64,000 nucleotides of DNA from Citrifermentans bremense (GTDB lineage: Bacteria; Desulfobacterota; Desulfuromonadia; Geobacterales; Geobacteraceae), in the NCBI RefSeq assembly GCF_014218275.1, contig NZ_AP023213.1, positions 1,156,001-1,220,000 of the forward strand. The letters run 5' to 3'. A model generated the notes under the pieces. That model had not been told where the DNA came from. It was given only the letters and a program-made list of their open reading frames with translations, and searched no databases. The position numbers were made by a program, and so were the translations under genes. Within the stretch, counting starts at the first letter, position 1. Each line of letters opens with the position of its first letter. Of this stretch, positions 9,770 through 17,773 are shown one piece after another.

Positions 9770-10642
9770 ATGAGCATAATGATCAACAAGGATACCAAAG
9801 TCATCACCCAGGGGATCACCGGCGCCACGGGGCTTTTCCACGCACAGGGCGCGCGCGAGTACGGCACGCAGATGGTGGGGGGGGTGACCCCGGGGAAGGG
9901 GGGGACGGTCATCGACGGCTTCCCGGTATTCGACACGGTGGCCGAGGCGGTTCACGAGACCGGCGCCACGGCGAGCGTGATCTACGTGCCGCCCCCTTTT
10001 GCGGCTGACTCCATCATGGAGGCGGTGGACGCCGGGGTGGAGCTTGTCTGCTGCATCACCGAGGGGATCCCGGTTCTCGACATGGTGAAGGTGAAGCAGT
10101 ACCTGGTGGGGAAGAGGACGCGTCTGGTGGGGCCGAACTGCCCCGGCGTGATCACCCCGGGCGAGTGCAAGATCGGCATCATGCCCGGCTACATCCACAA
10201 GCCGGGGAGGATCGGGGTGGTCTCGCGCTCCGGCACCCTCACCTACGAGGCGGTCTGGCAGCTCACCTCCATAGGGCTCGGGCAATCGACCTGCGTCGGC
10301 ATCGGCGGCGACCCTGTGAACGGTACGAGCCATATCGACTGCTTGAGGCTCTTCGAGGCGGATCCCGACACCGACGCGGTGATCATGATCGGGGAGATCG
10401 GCGGCAACGCCGAGGAGGAGGCCGCGCGCTTCGTGAAGGAGAACATGAAAAAGCCGGTGGCGGCCTACATCGCCGGCGTCACCGCCCCCCCGGGGAAAAG
10501 GATGGGGCATGCCGGCGCCATCATCTCCGGCGGCAAGGGGACCGCGACCGAGAAAGTCGCCGTCTTGAGGGAATGCGGCATCAGCGTGGCGGACAGCCCC
10601 GCCGAGATGGCCCAGGCGCTGTTGCAGGTGTACCGGCCGTAA
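9770..10642 (+). CDS. sucD: Succinyl-CoA synthetase, alpha subunit
   Basis: 290 aa from the ATG at 9770, matching the canonical length. Another ATG at 9764 lies almost on top of the G-rich ribosome site, so 9770 is preferred. Visible motifs: the CoA-binding Rossmann part ([19 protein letters not shown]), [32 protein letters not shown] and the phospho-histidine loop [13 protein letters not shown] with His247. It forms the alpha-beta heterodimer or tetramer with SucC, and close spacing indicates one transcript. Confidence 0.97.
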   Translation: MSIMINKDTKVITQGITGATGLFHAQGAREYGTQMVGGVTPGKGGTVIDGFPVFDTVAEAVHETGATASVIYVPPPFAADSIMEAVDAGVELVCCITEGIPVLDMVKVKQYLVGKRTRLVGPNCPGVITPGECKIGIMPGYIHKPGRIGVVSRSGTLTYEAVWQLTSIGLGQSTCVGIGGDPVNGTSHIDCLRLFEADPDTDAVIMIGEIGGNAEEEAARFVKENMKKPVAAYIAGVTAPPGKRMGHAGAIISGGKGTATEKVAVLRECGISVADSPAEMAQALLQVYRP

Positions 10643-10683
10643 CTTTAATCAGGCGCCACGGCAGGTGGCAGTGGAGAGTGCGG

Positions 10684-10845
10684 ATGAGACGGAAAAAGGA
10701 GAACGTGCGCTATCACGTGGTTTCGGTCCGGGTAAGCCATGAGGACCGCGAGACCTTGGAATACCTGTCGAAGCAGACCAATATGAAGGTCTCTGACCTG
10801 ATGCGTGAGGCGCTTTTGGCGGTCCCGGCGAAGGAGCGTCCCTGA
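10684..10845 (+). CDS. Small ribbon-helix-helix-like protein
   Basis: 53 aa. A basic start (MRRKKENVRYHVV) is followed by a beta strand plus two helices typical of CopG/Arc folds (VSVRVSHEDRETLEYLSKQTNMKVSDLMREALLAV). ATG at 10684 has GGAG at 10673-10676. It lies 41 bp after sucD on the same strand, and no terminator separates them, so it may be cotranscribed. Such proteins bind DNA as dimers, often regulating their own operon. Target unknown; no toxin gene partner is adjacent. Confidence 0.6.
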   Translation: MRRKKENVRYHVVSVRVSHEDRETLEYLSKQTNMKVSDLMREALLAVPAKERP

Positions 10846-10852
10846 ACCGGCG

Positions 10853-10940
10853 CCTTTCCCCCACCCCGGCCCCCCCCCGCTGGGGGAGGGGGACAAGGTA
10901 GCAGGGGTGAGGGCTTCGTCGCCTGTGGCTTAGCGGGAGG
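10853..10940. repeat. G/C-rich intergenic repeat, copy B
   Basis: C-runs and G-runs (CCCCCCGCTGGGGGAGGGGG, then GGGGTGAGGG) able to fold into a hairpin; same style as copies at 2994, 32637, 35494 and 40470. It lies in a 350-bp gene-free stretch (10846-11195) that also holds a terminator and a promoter. Confidence 0.5.
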
Positions 10941-10980
10941 GGGCGCTGTCGCGAGTTGGTCGCAATCTGCATCTATGAAG

Positions 10981-11008
10981 GCCGGGGGATACTCCCCCGG
11001 CTTTTTTA
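10981..11008 (+). terminator. Rho-independent terminator
   Basis: Stem GCCGGGGGA / TCCCCCGGC, loop TAC, then TTTTTT. It ends the sucCD-RHH unit. Confidence 0.92.
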
Positions 11009-11066
11009 TGTCCGCGCTTCTTTGCACCCGAATGCACCGAAGCCCATGAAATACTTCAAAAGAAAA

Positions 11067-11094
11067 TTGACAATCGTGTCGATATGAATATTAT
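11067..11094 (+). promoter_or_regulatory. Sigma-70-type promoter
   Basis: TTGACA (11067-11072), 16-bp spacer, TATTAT (11089-11094). It points to the DUF4124 gene, leaving a leader of about 95 nt. Confidence 0.65.
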
Positions 11095-11195
11095 CGTCCC
11101 TGCCTCGGGTGCCTGGTCAGGCGGCTTGGTGGCAGAAAATAGCGACGGTCTCGAATTTTCTCATTGGCTAACGGTTCGTCTCTTGGGGGAGACAG

Positions 11196-11774
11196 ATGCG
11201 ACAAATCCTGATAGCGACCCTGCTTCTTTTTGTTTCGACGCCGGCCATCGCCTCTGCCGCGAACTACCAGTGGCGCGACGACCAGGGCGTCACCCATTTC
11301 ACCGACGACCCGGACCGGATCCCGGACAAGTACCTGGAGCGGGCCCGGGAGATAGGATCGGTTGCGGGGGAAAAGAAGGAGAGTGCCCCCGCGGCCACCT
11401 CTGGCGCGGCAACCGCCGCACAGGCTGCGCCGGGTGCGGCGCCCGCGCCGAAATCGGCCGAGCAGGAGCGCGCGAACGCGGAACTGAACAAACTCAGGGA
11501 GGACCTAGCGGCAAAGAAAGCCGAACTGGCCCGCCTGCGGCGCAAGTGGAAGCTGGCCAAAGGACGCAACCCTTCTGCGAAAGAGATAAAGGAGTTCGAG
11601 GAGAAGCAGGCTGCGGGGAAGGCGACCTACAAGGACAACCCCTACGTCAACATATCCCCGCTTTCCTCACCCATTCCCGCCCGGATCGCCTACTTCAAGA
11701 AGCTGGAAGAGGTGCAAAAGGACGAGGAGCGGATCCGGCAACTGGAAGAGCAACTGCAGGCGCAGGGGAGATAG
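11196..11774 (+). CDS. Secreted DUF4124 domain protein with coiled coil
   Basis: 192 aa. Signal peptide MRQILIATLLLFVSTPAIASA. DUF4124 domain at the mature N-terminus (NYQWRDDQGVTHFTDDPDRIP), then an Ala/Pro linker and two charged helical segments (about residues 90-140 and 165-190) predicted to be coiled coil. ATG at 11196 follows GGGGGAGA. DUF4124 proteins are periplasmic or envelope proteins of unknown function. The M28 peptidase gene follows 22 bp downstream, so they may share a transcript from the promoter at 11067. Confidence 0.82.
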   Translation: MRQILIATLLLFVSTPAIASAANYQWRDDQGVTHFTDDPDRIPDKYLERAREIGSVAGEKKESAPAATSGAATAAQAAPGAAPAPKSAEQERANAELNKLREDLAAKKAELARLRRKWKLAKGRNPSAKEIKEFEEKQAAGKATYKDNPYVNISPLSSPIPARIAYFKKLEEVQKDEERIRQLEEQLQAQGR

Positions 11775-11796
11775 CGGCAGGCAACAAGGAGTGAGG

Positions 11797-12717
11797 ATGG
11801 AACTGGTTCGGCAGGCGTTGGCGAAGATCTCGGTGGAGAGCATCAGGAAGCATGTCGAGGTGCTGGAAGGGGTGAGGCACCCGGTGTCGGCCCCCGCCGC
11901 CCTGGAGCAGGCCCGCGTATATGTGAGCGACGTCCTGAAGACGCTTGGGTACAGCATGGAACAGCACCGCTTCCTCGATAACGACAGCGAGTTCAGCAAC
12001 GTGATAGCCACCAGGCGAGGCCGGCTTTTTCCTAAACGGCGGCTTTTGGTGGTTGCCCATTACGATACCGTCTCCAATTCCCCCGGGGCCGACGACAACG
12101 CAAGCGGCGTGGCGGTGCTTCTGGAGATAGCCTCCGTTCTCAGTACGCTCTCCATGGAAAAGACGGTCCAGTTCGTGGCGGTTAACCTGGAGGAAAATGC
12201 CGACGAAGCGGTCTCCGGCACTGGCCTCAGGGGGAGCCGGGCGCTTGCCGCGCGTGCCAAAGAGGAAGGGTGGGAGATCGACGGGGTGCTGGTCCTGGAG
12301 TCGGTGGCGTTTGCTTCCGAAACCGCTGTACAGACGACTCCGGCAGGGCTGCCGCTGGAGGTCCCTTCAAAGGGGAACTTCCTGGCCGCGATCGGCAACG
12401 AGAGCTCAAACGGGCTGCTGCAGGCGTTCTCTCAGGCGGTCAAGCGCCACGGGGCCGCTCTTCCCGTCGTCCCCCTGGCGGTTCCGGGGAACGGCGAGAT
12501 GCTTCGCGACACCAGGAGGTCGGATCATGCCCCGTTCTGGGACCACGGTTTCCAGGCCGTGATGCTCACCGACACCACCAACTTCAGAAATCCCCACTAC
12601 CATGAGCCGAGCGACACGCTCGACACCCTCAACCTTTCCTTCGCGGCAGAGGTCTGCCGCGCGACTGCCGGCTGCCTGATGGACCTGGCCGGCGGGGCGG
12701 AGGAAAGAGAAGCCTGA
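11797..12717 (+). CDS. M28 family zinc peptidase
   Basis: 306 aa. Metal and active-site motifs of the aminopeptidase Y/M28 family: VVAHYDTV (His ligand, Asp), SPGADDNASGVA (bridging Asp), VNLEENAD (catalytic Glu), and the C-terminal NPHYHEPSDTLDTLN (His ligand). No signal peptide is visible, so it is probably cytoplasmic. ATG at 11797 has AAGGA 6 nt upstream; a GTG at 11791 would leave no spacing. Its last 89 bp overlap the 3' end of the opposite-strand CHAD gene. Substrate unknown. Confidence 0.87.
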   Translation: MELVRQALAKISVESIRKHVEVLEGVRHPVSAPAALEQARVYVSDVLKTLGYSMEQHRFLDNDSEFSNVIATRRGRLFPKRRLLVVAHYDTVSNSPGADDNASGVAVLLEIASVLSTLSMEKTVQFVAVNLEENADEAVSGTGLRGSRALAARAKEEGWEIDGVLVLESVAFASETAVQTTPAGLPLEVPSKGNFLAAIGNESSNGLLQAFSQAVKRHGAALPVVPLAVPGNGEMLRDTRRSDHAPFWDHGFQAVMLTDTTNFRNPHYHEPSDTLDTLNLSFAAEVCRATAGCLMDLAGGAEEREA

Positions 12718-13606
12718 CCTCCTCCGGAAGAGCCGCCAGCGGCATCGACTTAAGCAGTTCCAGAAACCGGCCGAAGAGCTCGCGCCTTTGCAGATCAATC
12801 ACGCCCAGCAGGTCCTCCTTGCCCGGCCCATCCGCCACCCGTTCCCGCACCATACCTGAAAAGACATCCAGGTCGTGCAGTTTCCCCAGCACATCCTGGT
12901 AGCTCTTCAACTTGTCCTTCAATGCGCCAAGCGGTTGCAGCTGCGGCTCCATGATTTCCACCCGGTACCGCAGCTTCTTCACCGCGATCCGCAGCCTGTG
13001 CTGCGCGAGGGGTGCCTCTTCGTTCATCGCCGCAGGGACGAGCTCGGCGAGAAGTTCGGCGCGCTCCGCGAGCGCCTCGCCGGCGAAGGCGCGGAAGCCG
13101 AGGAAGGGATTTGTCTGCTGGTCCCGGAAGAGGTTGAACCCGCTCTGCAGTGCGCCCGCAAGCCTCGCCGTCTGCCGGAGCTCGCGGGGGTGGCGCAATG
13201 TCGTAGCCAGTTCGCTGCGCGCCAGCTCGCGCTCCTGCTCCAGTCCGGTCAAAAGCTCGTCCAGCACCGCCTTTTCGGCCAAGGCCTGACCTTCCTTCAA
13301 CTCCGAAAAGAAAAGATGGGCCTCGTCGGCGTTACGTACCGGGCCTAGCGCCCGCGTCACCCTTCTAACCCGCTTGGACAGCTTCCTGACTTCATCCTTC
13401 GAAAAGCAGGTTTTGAAAAGCGTCAGCCCCTCCCGCAGGCGGCGCGAGGCGACGCGCAGGTCGTGGAGCTGCTCCTCTTCAAGCCTTTGGGACGCGTTCT
13501 TCCAGTTCGCGAAGAAGAGCTTTCCCGCGGCGGCTAGTATGGTGCGGGAGGCGAACCAGAGCCGAATGGAGCCTGGTTCGCCGCTGCTGAGGGTGGAGCT
13601 GGCCAT
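12629..13606 (-). CDS. CHAD domain protein
   Basis: 325 aa. CHAD fold with its conserved basic and histidine motifs: HDLRVASRRLREGLTLF near the start, HRLRIAVKKLRYRVEIME in the second half and YQDVLGKLHDLDVF. CHAD proteins bind polyphosphate through such conserved basic residues. No CYTH triphosphatase domain or ppk gene is adjacent. The C-terminal tail (PPPRRPGPSGSRQSRGRP) is basic and low-complexity and lies in the 89-bp overlap with the M28 peptidase gene. It is translated from ATG at 13606 behind a GAAAGG site. Confidence 0.87.
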   Translation of the reverse strand: MASSTLSSGEPGSIRLWFASRTILAAAGKLFFANWKNASQRLEEEQLHDLRVASRRLREGLTLFKTCFSKDEVRKLSKRVRRVTRALGPVRNADEAHLFFSELKEGQALAEKAVLDELLTGLEQERELARSELATTLRHPRELRQTARLAGALQSGFNLFRDQQTNPFLGFRAFAGEALAERAELLAELVPAAMNEEAPLAQHRLRIAVKKLRYRVEIMEPQLQPLGALKDKLKSYQDVLGKLHDLDVFSGMVRERVADGPGKEDLLGVIDLQRRELFGRFLELLKSMPLAALPEEVRLLFPPPRRPGPSGSRQSRGRPLPRRKG

Positions 13607-13695
13607 GGTTTAGCCTTTCATGTGAGGACGGATTCTGGGATTGGCAGGATTATAGCACCATCTTCATGAACATGAAGGCTTGTGTTTCTTGTGCT

Positions 13696-13860
13696 TCAGG
13701 ACGATTTGTTTACTGACAGGAGGAATTCCATCACGGCAAGAAGGTTGGTCAATCTGCGGAAGAGCTTGTTCTTCTCCTGGACGTCTCGGGTAGACTTCAG
13801 CTTTGCCATCAGGATTTGGTACTGGTCGATTACGAGGTCAAGCGGCTTCGGTGTTTTCAA
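13696..13860 (-). CDS. Small helical protein (54 aa), TTG start
   Basis: Encoded protein begins MKTPKPLDLVIDQYQILMAKLKST and ends MEFLLSVNKSS. TTG at 13860 is preceded by GGAGG with 7-nt spacing (GGAGGAAAGGAG context), a very strong ribosome site. The sequence looks like two amphipathic helices. It is oriented toward the CHAD gene on the same strand, 89 bp upstream of it, so they may be cotranscribed. No family recognised. Confidence 0.6.
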   Translation of the reverse strand: MKTPKPLDLVIDQYQILMAKLKSTRDVQEKNKLFRRLTNLLAVMEFLLSVNKSS

Positions 13861-14178
13861 CTCCTTTCCTCCTTTGTCCGTATTTTAGGTTAGAGAAATA
13901 TAACCATTGTTCTTCCGGTGTCAAGGTGCCGTGGCGCAGTCGGCTGCTTTTCAAAAGCCCCACCAAAGGGGTCCACAGAGAAACCACAGAGGAGAATTTA
14001 AAAAACGAAGAAAATAGATGTGTCAAAGCCTGCGCTGCTTGGTTTGGTTCTCTGTGTCCCTTTGTGGTGAGTGCTTTTGAGTTTGAGACGCGCGCCTAAA
14101 AATGGGGCGACAAAATTTGTATTTTTTAATTTTATGGTATAGTGGGGCGGTTGTTTAATAAACAAGTGGAGGCTCACC
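13861..14178 (+). other. Gene-free stretch with imperfect inverted repeat and promoter
   Basis: CCACCAAAGG...CCACAGAGAAACC (about 13958-13984) is mirrored by GGTTCTCTGTG...CTTTGTGGTG (about 14044-14071), an imperfect inverted repeat about 115 bp across. Further on, TGGTATAGT (14135-14143) is an extended -10 element for the downstream Lys-rich protein. No convincing gene. Confidence 0.5.
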
Positions 14179-14544
14179 ATGAAAAGAGTGCTGTCCATCA
14201 TCGTTAGCGCCCTGGTTGCCGTTTCGTTTGCAGGTATAGTCTCGGCCGTGGATAGTCCCAGCGTGCCGGCGGAGACCATGGACACCAAAGGTCAACCCCC
14301 CTACGACGTCCCGACTGCGGACGGGACGACCAAGACCCAGACCAAGGACACGACGAAGAAAAAGAAAAAGAAAAAATCCAGGAAGTCTAAGAAATCGATG
14401 CGCCGGTCTACAGGCACCAACAGTACCGAGCCCAATTACGGCACCCCTGCCATGGGCGGCCCCAGCGGGACGATGGGGACACCGGGCACCACTGACGGTG
14501 GGCCAGGCGCCGGCGGCGCGGGAACTGGCGGCGCCGGACAGTAG
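14179..14544 (+). CDS. Secreted Lys-tract, Gly-rich small protein
   Basis: 121 aa. Signal peptide MKRVLSIIVSALVAVSFAGIVSA, then a Pro/Asp/Thr-rich segment, a lysine tract (KKKKKKKSRKSKKSMRR, about residues 60-76) and a Gly/Thr/Pro-rich tail (PGAGGAGTGGAGQ). ATG at 14179 follows GTGGAGG. Highly basic, low-complexity exported protein, possibly binding nucleic acid, polyphosphate or anionic polymers; that is a guess from charge. No family recognised. Monocistronic: own extended -10 and a strong terminator. Confidence 0.72.
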   Translation: MKRVLSIIVSALVAVSFAGIVSAVDSPSVPAETMDTKGQPPYDVPTADGTTKTQTKDTTKKKKKKKSRKSKKSMRRSTGTNSTEPNYGTPAMGGPSGTMGTPGTTDGGPGAGGAGTGGAGQ

Positions 14545-14562
14545 TGCTTCAGTTCCTGAGGC

Positions 14563-14594
14563 AAAAAGGCCGCGTCGTACGATGCGGCCTTTTT
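14563..14594 (+). terminator. Rho-independent terminator
   Basis: Stem AAAAAGGCCGC / GCGGCCTTTTT around GTCGTACGAT; works as a T-tract on either strand. Confidence 0.9.
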
Positions 14595-14795
14595 ACGTAA
14601 CGCATCTGCCTTTTCCAGGGCGTTGCGGCTGCGAGCAGCGCCGGTTCAATCGGTTCTTGGACAGAATTAATCGTTGCGCGGGGCCTGGGTAGATGCTATA
14701 AATATCCGGCTGATTGGCTGGTGGTACCGTCCGCGCTGCGGCAGTGGCTTCGGGGTTGCACATGGGGCCTTGCCGGCAGAAGCGCCGAAGTATCG

Positions 14796-14821
14796 AGGGT
14801 CTAGTCCAAGGGCTAGACCCT
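14796..14821. promoter_or_regulatory. Hairpin in the galE leader
   Basis: AGGGTCTAG (14796-14804) and CTAGACCCT (14813-14821) form a perfect 9-bp inverted repeat 31 bp before galE. It could be a terminator of upstream transcription or an operator. The rest of 14595-14852 shows no gene. Confidence 0.5.
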
Positions 14822-14852
14822 CTTTCATTATCCGAAGCAATGGAGGCCTCTT

Positions 14853-15842
14853 ATGGGTGCGATTCTCGTTACAGGTGGGGCTGGCTACATAGGAAGCCAT
14901 GTGGTAAGGCAGCTGTCCGAGGCGGGCCACGAGGTGATTGTCTTCGACAACCTCTCGACCGGGAGCGCCGATGCCTTGATCAACGGTGAGCGACTCATCG
15001 TCGGCGATCTTTCGGATGAAAGAAAGATAGGCGAGGTGCTGCGGGAAACGGGGGCCAAGTCGGTGCTGCACTTCGCCGCGGCCATCGTGGCCCCGGAATC
15101 GGTGCAGCTCCCGCTCAAGTATTATTCCAACAACACCCGCAATACGCTGAACCTGATCAAGGCCTGTGTCGATAACAAAGTCGAGCGTTTCATCTTCTCC
15201 AGCACCGCCGCCGTCTACGGCATCCCCGAGGGGGGGCGCGCCGCGGAGGACAGCCCCACCGTCCCGATCAACCCCTACGGCACCTCGAAGCTGATGAGCG
15301 AGTGGATGCTGAGGGACGCCGCTTTCGCCCACGGTTTCTCCTACGTGGCCTTGCGCTACTTCAACGTGGCGGGCGCCGACCCCCAGGCCCGGATGGGGCA
15401 GCGCACCCCGGACGCGACGCACCTGATCAAGGTCGCCTGCCAGGCGGCGCTCGGGATGCGCGACAGCGTCTCCATCTTCGGCACCGACTACGACACCCCT
15501 GACGGGACCGGCATCCGCGACTACATCCATATCGAGGACCTGGCCGCCGCCCACCTTTACGCCCTCAAGTACCTGGAAAAGGGAGGCGCCTCCAGCACCA
15601 TAAACGTCGGCTACGGCCAGGGAGGGAGCGTCCGGGAAGTGATCAAGGTGGTCAAGGAAGTAAGCGGCGTGGACTTCAAGGTGGTCGAGGTGCCGCGCAG
15701 ACCCGGCGACCCGGCTGACCTCGTTGCGGTCGCCGACCGCATTCGCACCGTACTCGGCTGGACGCCGCGTTACAACAACCTGCGTACCATCATAGAGGAT
15801 GCCTGGCGCTGGGAGAAGAAGCTGTTCGAGAAGCAGAAATAG
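14853..15842 (+). CDS. galE: UDP-glucose 4-epimerase
   Basis: 329 aa, standard length. NAD-binding GGAGYIGSH at the N-terminus, catalytic Ser/Thr-Tyr-Lys triad with Tyr142 and Lys146 (NPYGTSK), and the epimerase features FSSTAAVYG, RYFNVAGADP, RDYIHIEDLA and NVGYGQGGSV. It interconverts UDP-glucose and UDP-galactose for cell-surface polysaccharides. It is followed 30 bp later by yicC, so it may head that transcription unit. Confidence 0.95.
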   Translation: MGAILVTGGAGYIGSHVVRQLSEAGHEVIVFDNLSTGSADALINGERLIVGDLSDERKIGEVLRETGAKSVLHFAAAIVAPESVQLPLKYYSNNTRNTLNLIKACVDNKVERFIFSSTAAVYGIPEGGRAAEDSPTVPINPYGTSKLMSEWMLRDAAFAHGFSYVALRYFNVAGADPQARMGQRTPDATHLIKVACQAALGMRDSVSIFGTDYDTPDGTGIRDYIHIEDLAAAHLYALKYLEKGGASSTINVGYGQGGSVREVIKVVKEVSGVDFKVVEVPRRPGDPADLVAVADRIRTVLGWTPRYNNLRTIIEDAWRWEKKLFEKQK

Positions 15843-15872
15843 CCGCAAACGGCTTTCATTGAAGGAGAGCGC

Positions 15873-16751
15873 ATGATCAAGAGCATGACGGGTTACGGCA
15901 AGGGGGAGTCCACCCACGAGGGGGGAAGGTTCGTAGTGGAGGTGCGCTGCGTGAACCACCGCTACGGCGAGGTGACGGTAAAACTACCCCGCGCGCTGAT
16001 GCAGTTCGAGAACGAGATCAAGAAGCGGGTGGCCGAGAGGCTCGTGCGAGGCAAGATCGACGTCTTCATCCAGGTCGAGAACGCGGTGTCGCTCGGGGTG
16101 CCGACCGCGAACCTGCCGCTTGCGCGCGGCTACCTCAAGGCGTTCAACAGCATCAAGGAGGCGCTTGGGCTGGAAGGGGAGGTGAAGCTCTCGCTGATCG
16201 CCTCCCAGCGCGACGTGGTCACCGTGGCCGCCGAGGCGGAGGCGACCCTGGAGGAGATCCCGCCGGAGCTTGTCCAGGCCCTGGAGGACGCGCTGCGACG
16301 CGTGGACGAGATGCGGCTTTTCGAAGGTGAATCGCTCCACGCCGACTTCGTGAAGCGGCGCGAGGTGCTGGCCCAGCTGATCGCCAAGGTCGCGGCGCGC
16401 TCGCCGCTCGTGGTGCAGGAGTACGCGCAGCGCTTGAAGGAGAGGGTCGCCCAGCTCCTCACCGAGGGGAACGTCCCGGAGGAGCGCCTGGCGCTCGAGG
16501 TGGCGCTTTTGGCGGACAAGTGCGACATCACCGAGGAACTGGTGCGCCTGGAGAGCCATCTGCGGCAGTTCGACGAGACGCTGAACAGCAGCGAGCCCGT
16601 GGGGCGCAAGCTTGATTTCCTGCTCCAGGAGATAAACCGCGAGGTGAACACCACCGGGTCGAAGGCGAACGACGCGCAGATGGCGGCCCTGGTGGTGGAG
16701 CTCAAGGCTGAGCTGGAGAAGATCCGCGAGCAGGTGCAGAACATCGAGTAG
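15873..16751 (+). CDS. yicC: YicC family endoribonuclease
   Basis: 292 aa. Opens with the signature MIKSMTGYGKGE and ends with the DUF1732 region (VNTTGSKANDAQMAALVVELKAELEKIREQVQNIE). E. coli YicC is an endoribonuclease involved in small-RNA turnover. ATG at 15873 follows AAGGAGAG. Upstream of gmk and rpoZ, the usual order in many bacteria, though a DUF370/remA gene often found between yicC and gmk is absent here (only 55 bp). Confidence 0.93.
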   Translation: MIKSMTGYGKGESTHEGGRFVVEVRCVNHRYGEVTVKLPRALMQFENEIKKRVAERLVRGKIDVFIQVENAVSLGVPTANLPLARGYLKAFNSIKEALGLEGEVKLSLIASQRDVVTVAAEAEATLEEIPPELVQALEDALRRVDEMRLFEGESLHADFVKRREVLAQLIAKVAARSPLVVQEYAQRLKERVAQLLTEGNVPEERLALEVALLADKCDITEELVRLESHLRQFDETLNSSEPVGRKLDFLLQEINREVNTTGSKANDAQMAALVVELKAELEKIREQVQNIE

Positions 16752-16806
16752 GGCTTGGGCCTTGCCGGGTCCCCGGCGGCCATAACGGTAACTGGATTGG
16801 AGAACC

Positions 16807-17415
16807 ATGAAACGAGAAGGCGTACTGTACGTGATTTCGGCCCCGTCCGGGGCAGGCAAGACCTCGCTCTGTAAGGAAATAATTGACATTTTCCCGAACC
16901 TACGGCATTCTGTCAGCCACACGACGCGCCCTCCCCGTACCGGAGAGGTGCACGGGCGTGATTATTTTTTTGTGGGCAAGGAAGAGTTCAACCGCATGGT
17001 CGCCGCGGGTGAGTTCGCCGAGTGGGCCGAGGTTCACGGCAACCTGTACGGCACCTCGCTTGCCACGCTGAAAGATTCCCGCGCCGACGGGGTCGACCTG
17101 ATCCTGGATATCGACTGTCAAGGAGCGCGGCAGCTCAAGGGACGCTTCGAAGGTGGGGTCTACATCTTCGTGCTCCCGCCGAACATCGAGGAGTTGCGTC
17201 GCCGCCTCGACAACCGTTCCTCCGACTCGCCGGAGGTGATCGAGCGCCGCATCAACAACGCCGCCGGCGAGATCAAGGAAGCGCGCTGGTACGACTACAT
17301 CATCGTCAACGACCGGTTCAGCGAAGCCGTGGAGCAGCTTAAAAGCGTGCTGATAGCAGAGCGGTGCAGAACCACGAGACTCATCCAGGGTCTTTCCACG
17401 ACCTTCGAGATCTAA
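16807..17415 (+). CDS. gmk: Guanylate kinase
   Basis: 202 aa. P-loop [17 protein letters not shown]-binding [19 protein letters not shown] and the C-terminal [13 protein letters not shown]. Phosphorylates GMP to GDP. ATG at 16807 has GGAGAA upstream. rpoZ starts 28 bp after its stop. Its placement next to rsh links GTP supply and (p)ppGpp signalling. Confidence 0.97.
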   Translation: MKREGVLYVISAPSGAGKTSLCKEIIDIFPNLRHSVSHTTRPPRTGEVHGRDYFFVGKEEFNRMVAAGEFAEWAEVHGNLYGTSLATLKDSRADGVDLILDIDCQGARQLKGRFEGGVYIFVLPPNIEELRRRLDNRSSDSPEVIERRINNAAGEIKEARWYDYIIVNDRFSEAVEQLKSVLIAERCRTTRLIQGLSTTFEI

Positions 17416-17443
17416 AAGTTTAACCACAAAGGGGATTCAAGTT

Positions 17444-17650
17444 ATGGCAAGGGTAACCGTAGAAGATTGTCTCGAGAAGGTGGACAACCGCTTCCTTCTC
17501 GTCATGCTCGCCTCGAAAAGGGTGAAGCAGCTTTTCAAAGGGGCAAAACCGCTCATCGACAACAGGGGCGCCAACAAGAACGTGGTCGTCTCCCTGAGGG
17601 AGATCGCCGCGGGCAAGATCGGCTGTGAAATAGGCAAGAAAGGTCGTTAA
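17444..17650 (+). CDS. rpoZ: RNA polymerase omega subunit
   Basis: 68 aa, typical for the group. [20 protein letters not shown] and the ALREIA-like segment ([12 protein letters not shown]) are the omega signature. Stabilises beta' in RNA polymerase and in other bacteria forms part of a ppGpp site. ATG at 17444. A terminator follows before rsh. Confidence 0.97.
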   Translation: MARVTVEDCLEKVDNRFLLVMLASKRVKQLFKGAKPLIDNRGANKNVVVSLREIAAGKIGCEIGKKGR

Positions 17651-17655
17651 GAGAC

Positions 17656-17692
17656 AGGAAGGGGGACTCGCTGCGCGGTCCTCCTTTTTTTC
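17656..17692 (+). terminator. Rho-independent terminator after rpoZ
   Basis: GGGGGAC / GTCCTCC arms with one G-T wobble, a 10-nt loop and a run of seven T. Some read-through to rsh is possible. Confidence 0.6.
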
Positions 17693-17773
17693 ACTCAGGC
17701 TGGGGGCTAACGGCTAAAGGGGAATCAGGACCTGTTGCCGCTAGCCCCTTCTTTTTCAGCAAAGACAGGCGCG

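Noticed and set aside
10165-10683. Upstream extension of the RHH-like gene frame across sucD
   Set aside because: That segment is sucD read out of frame; only 10684-10845 has a ribosome site and a sensible fold.
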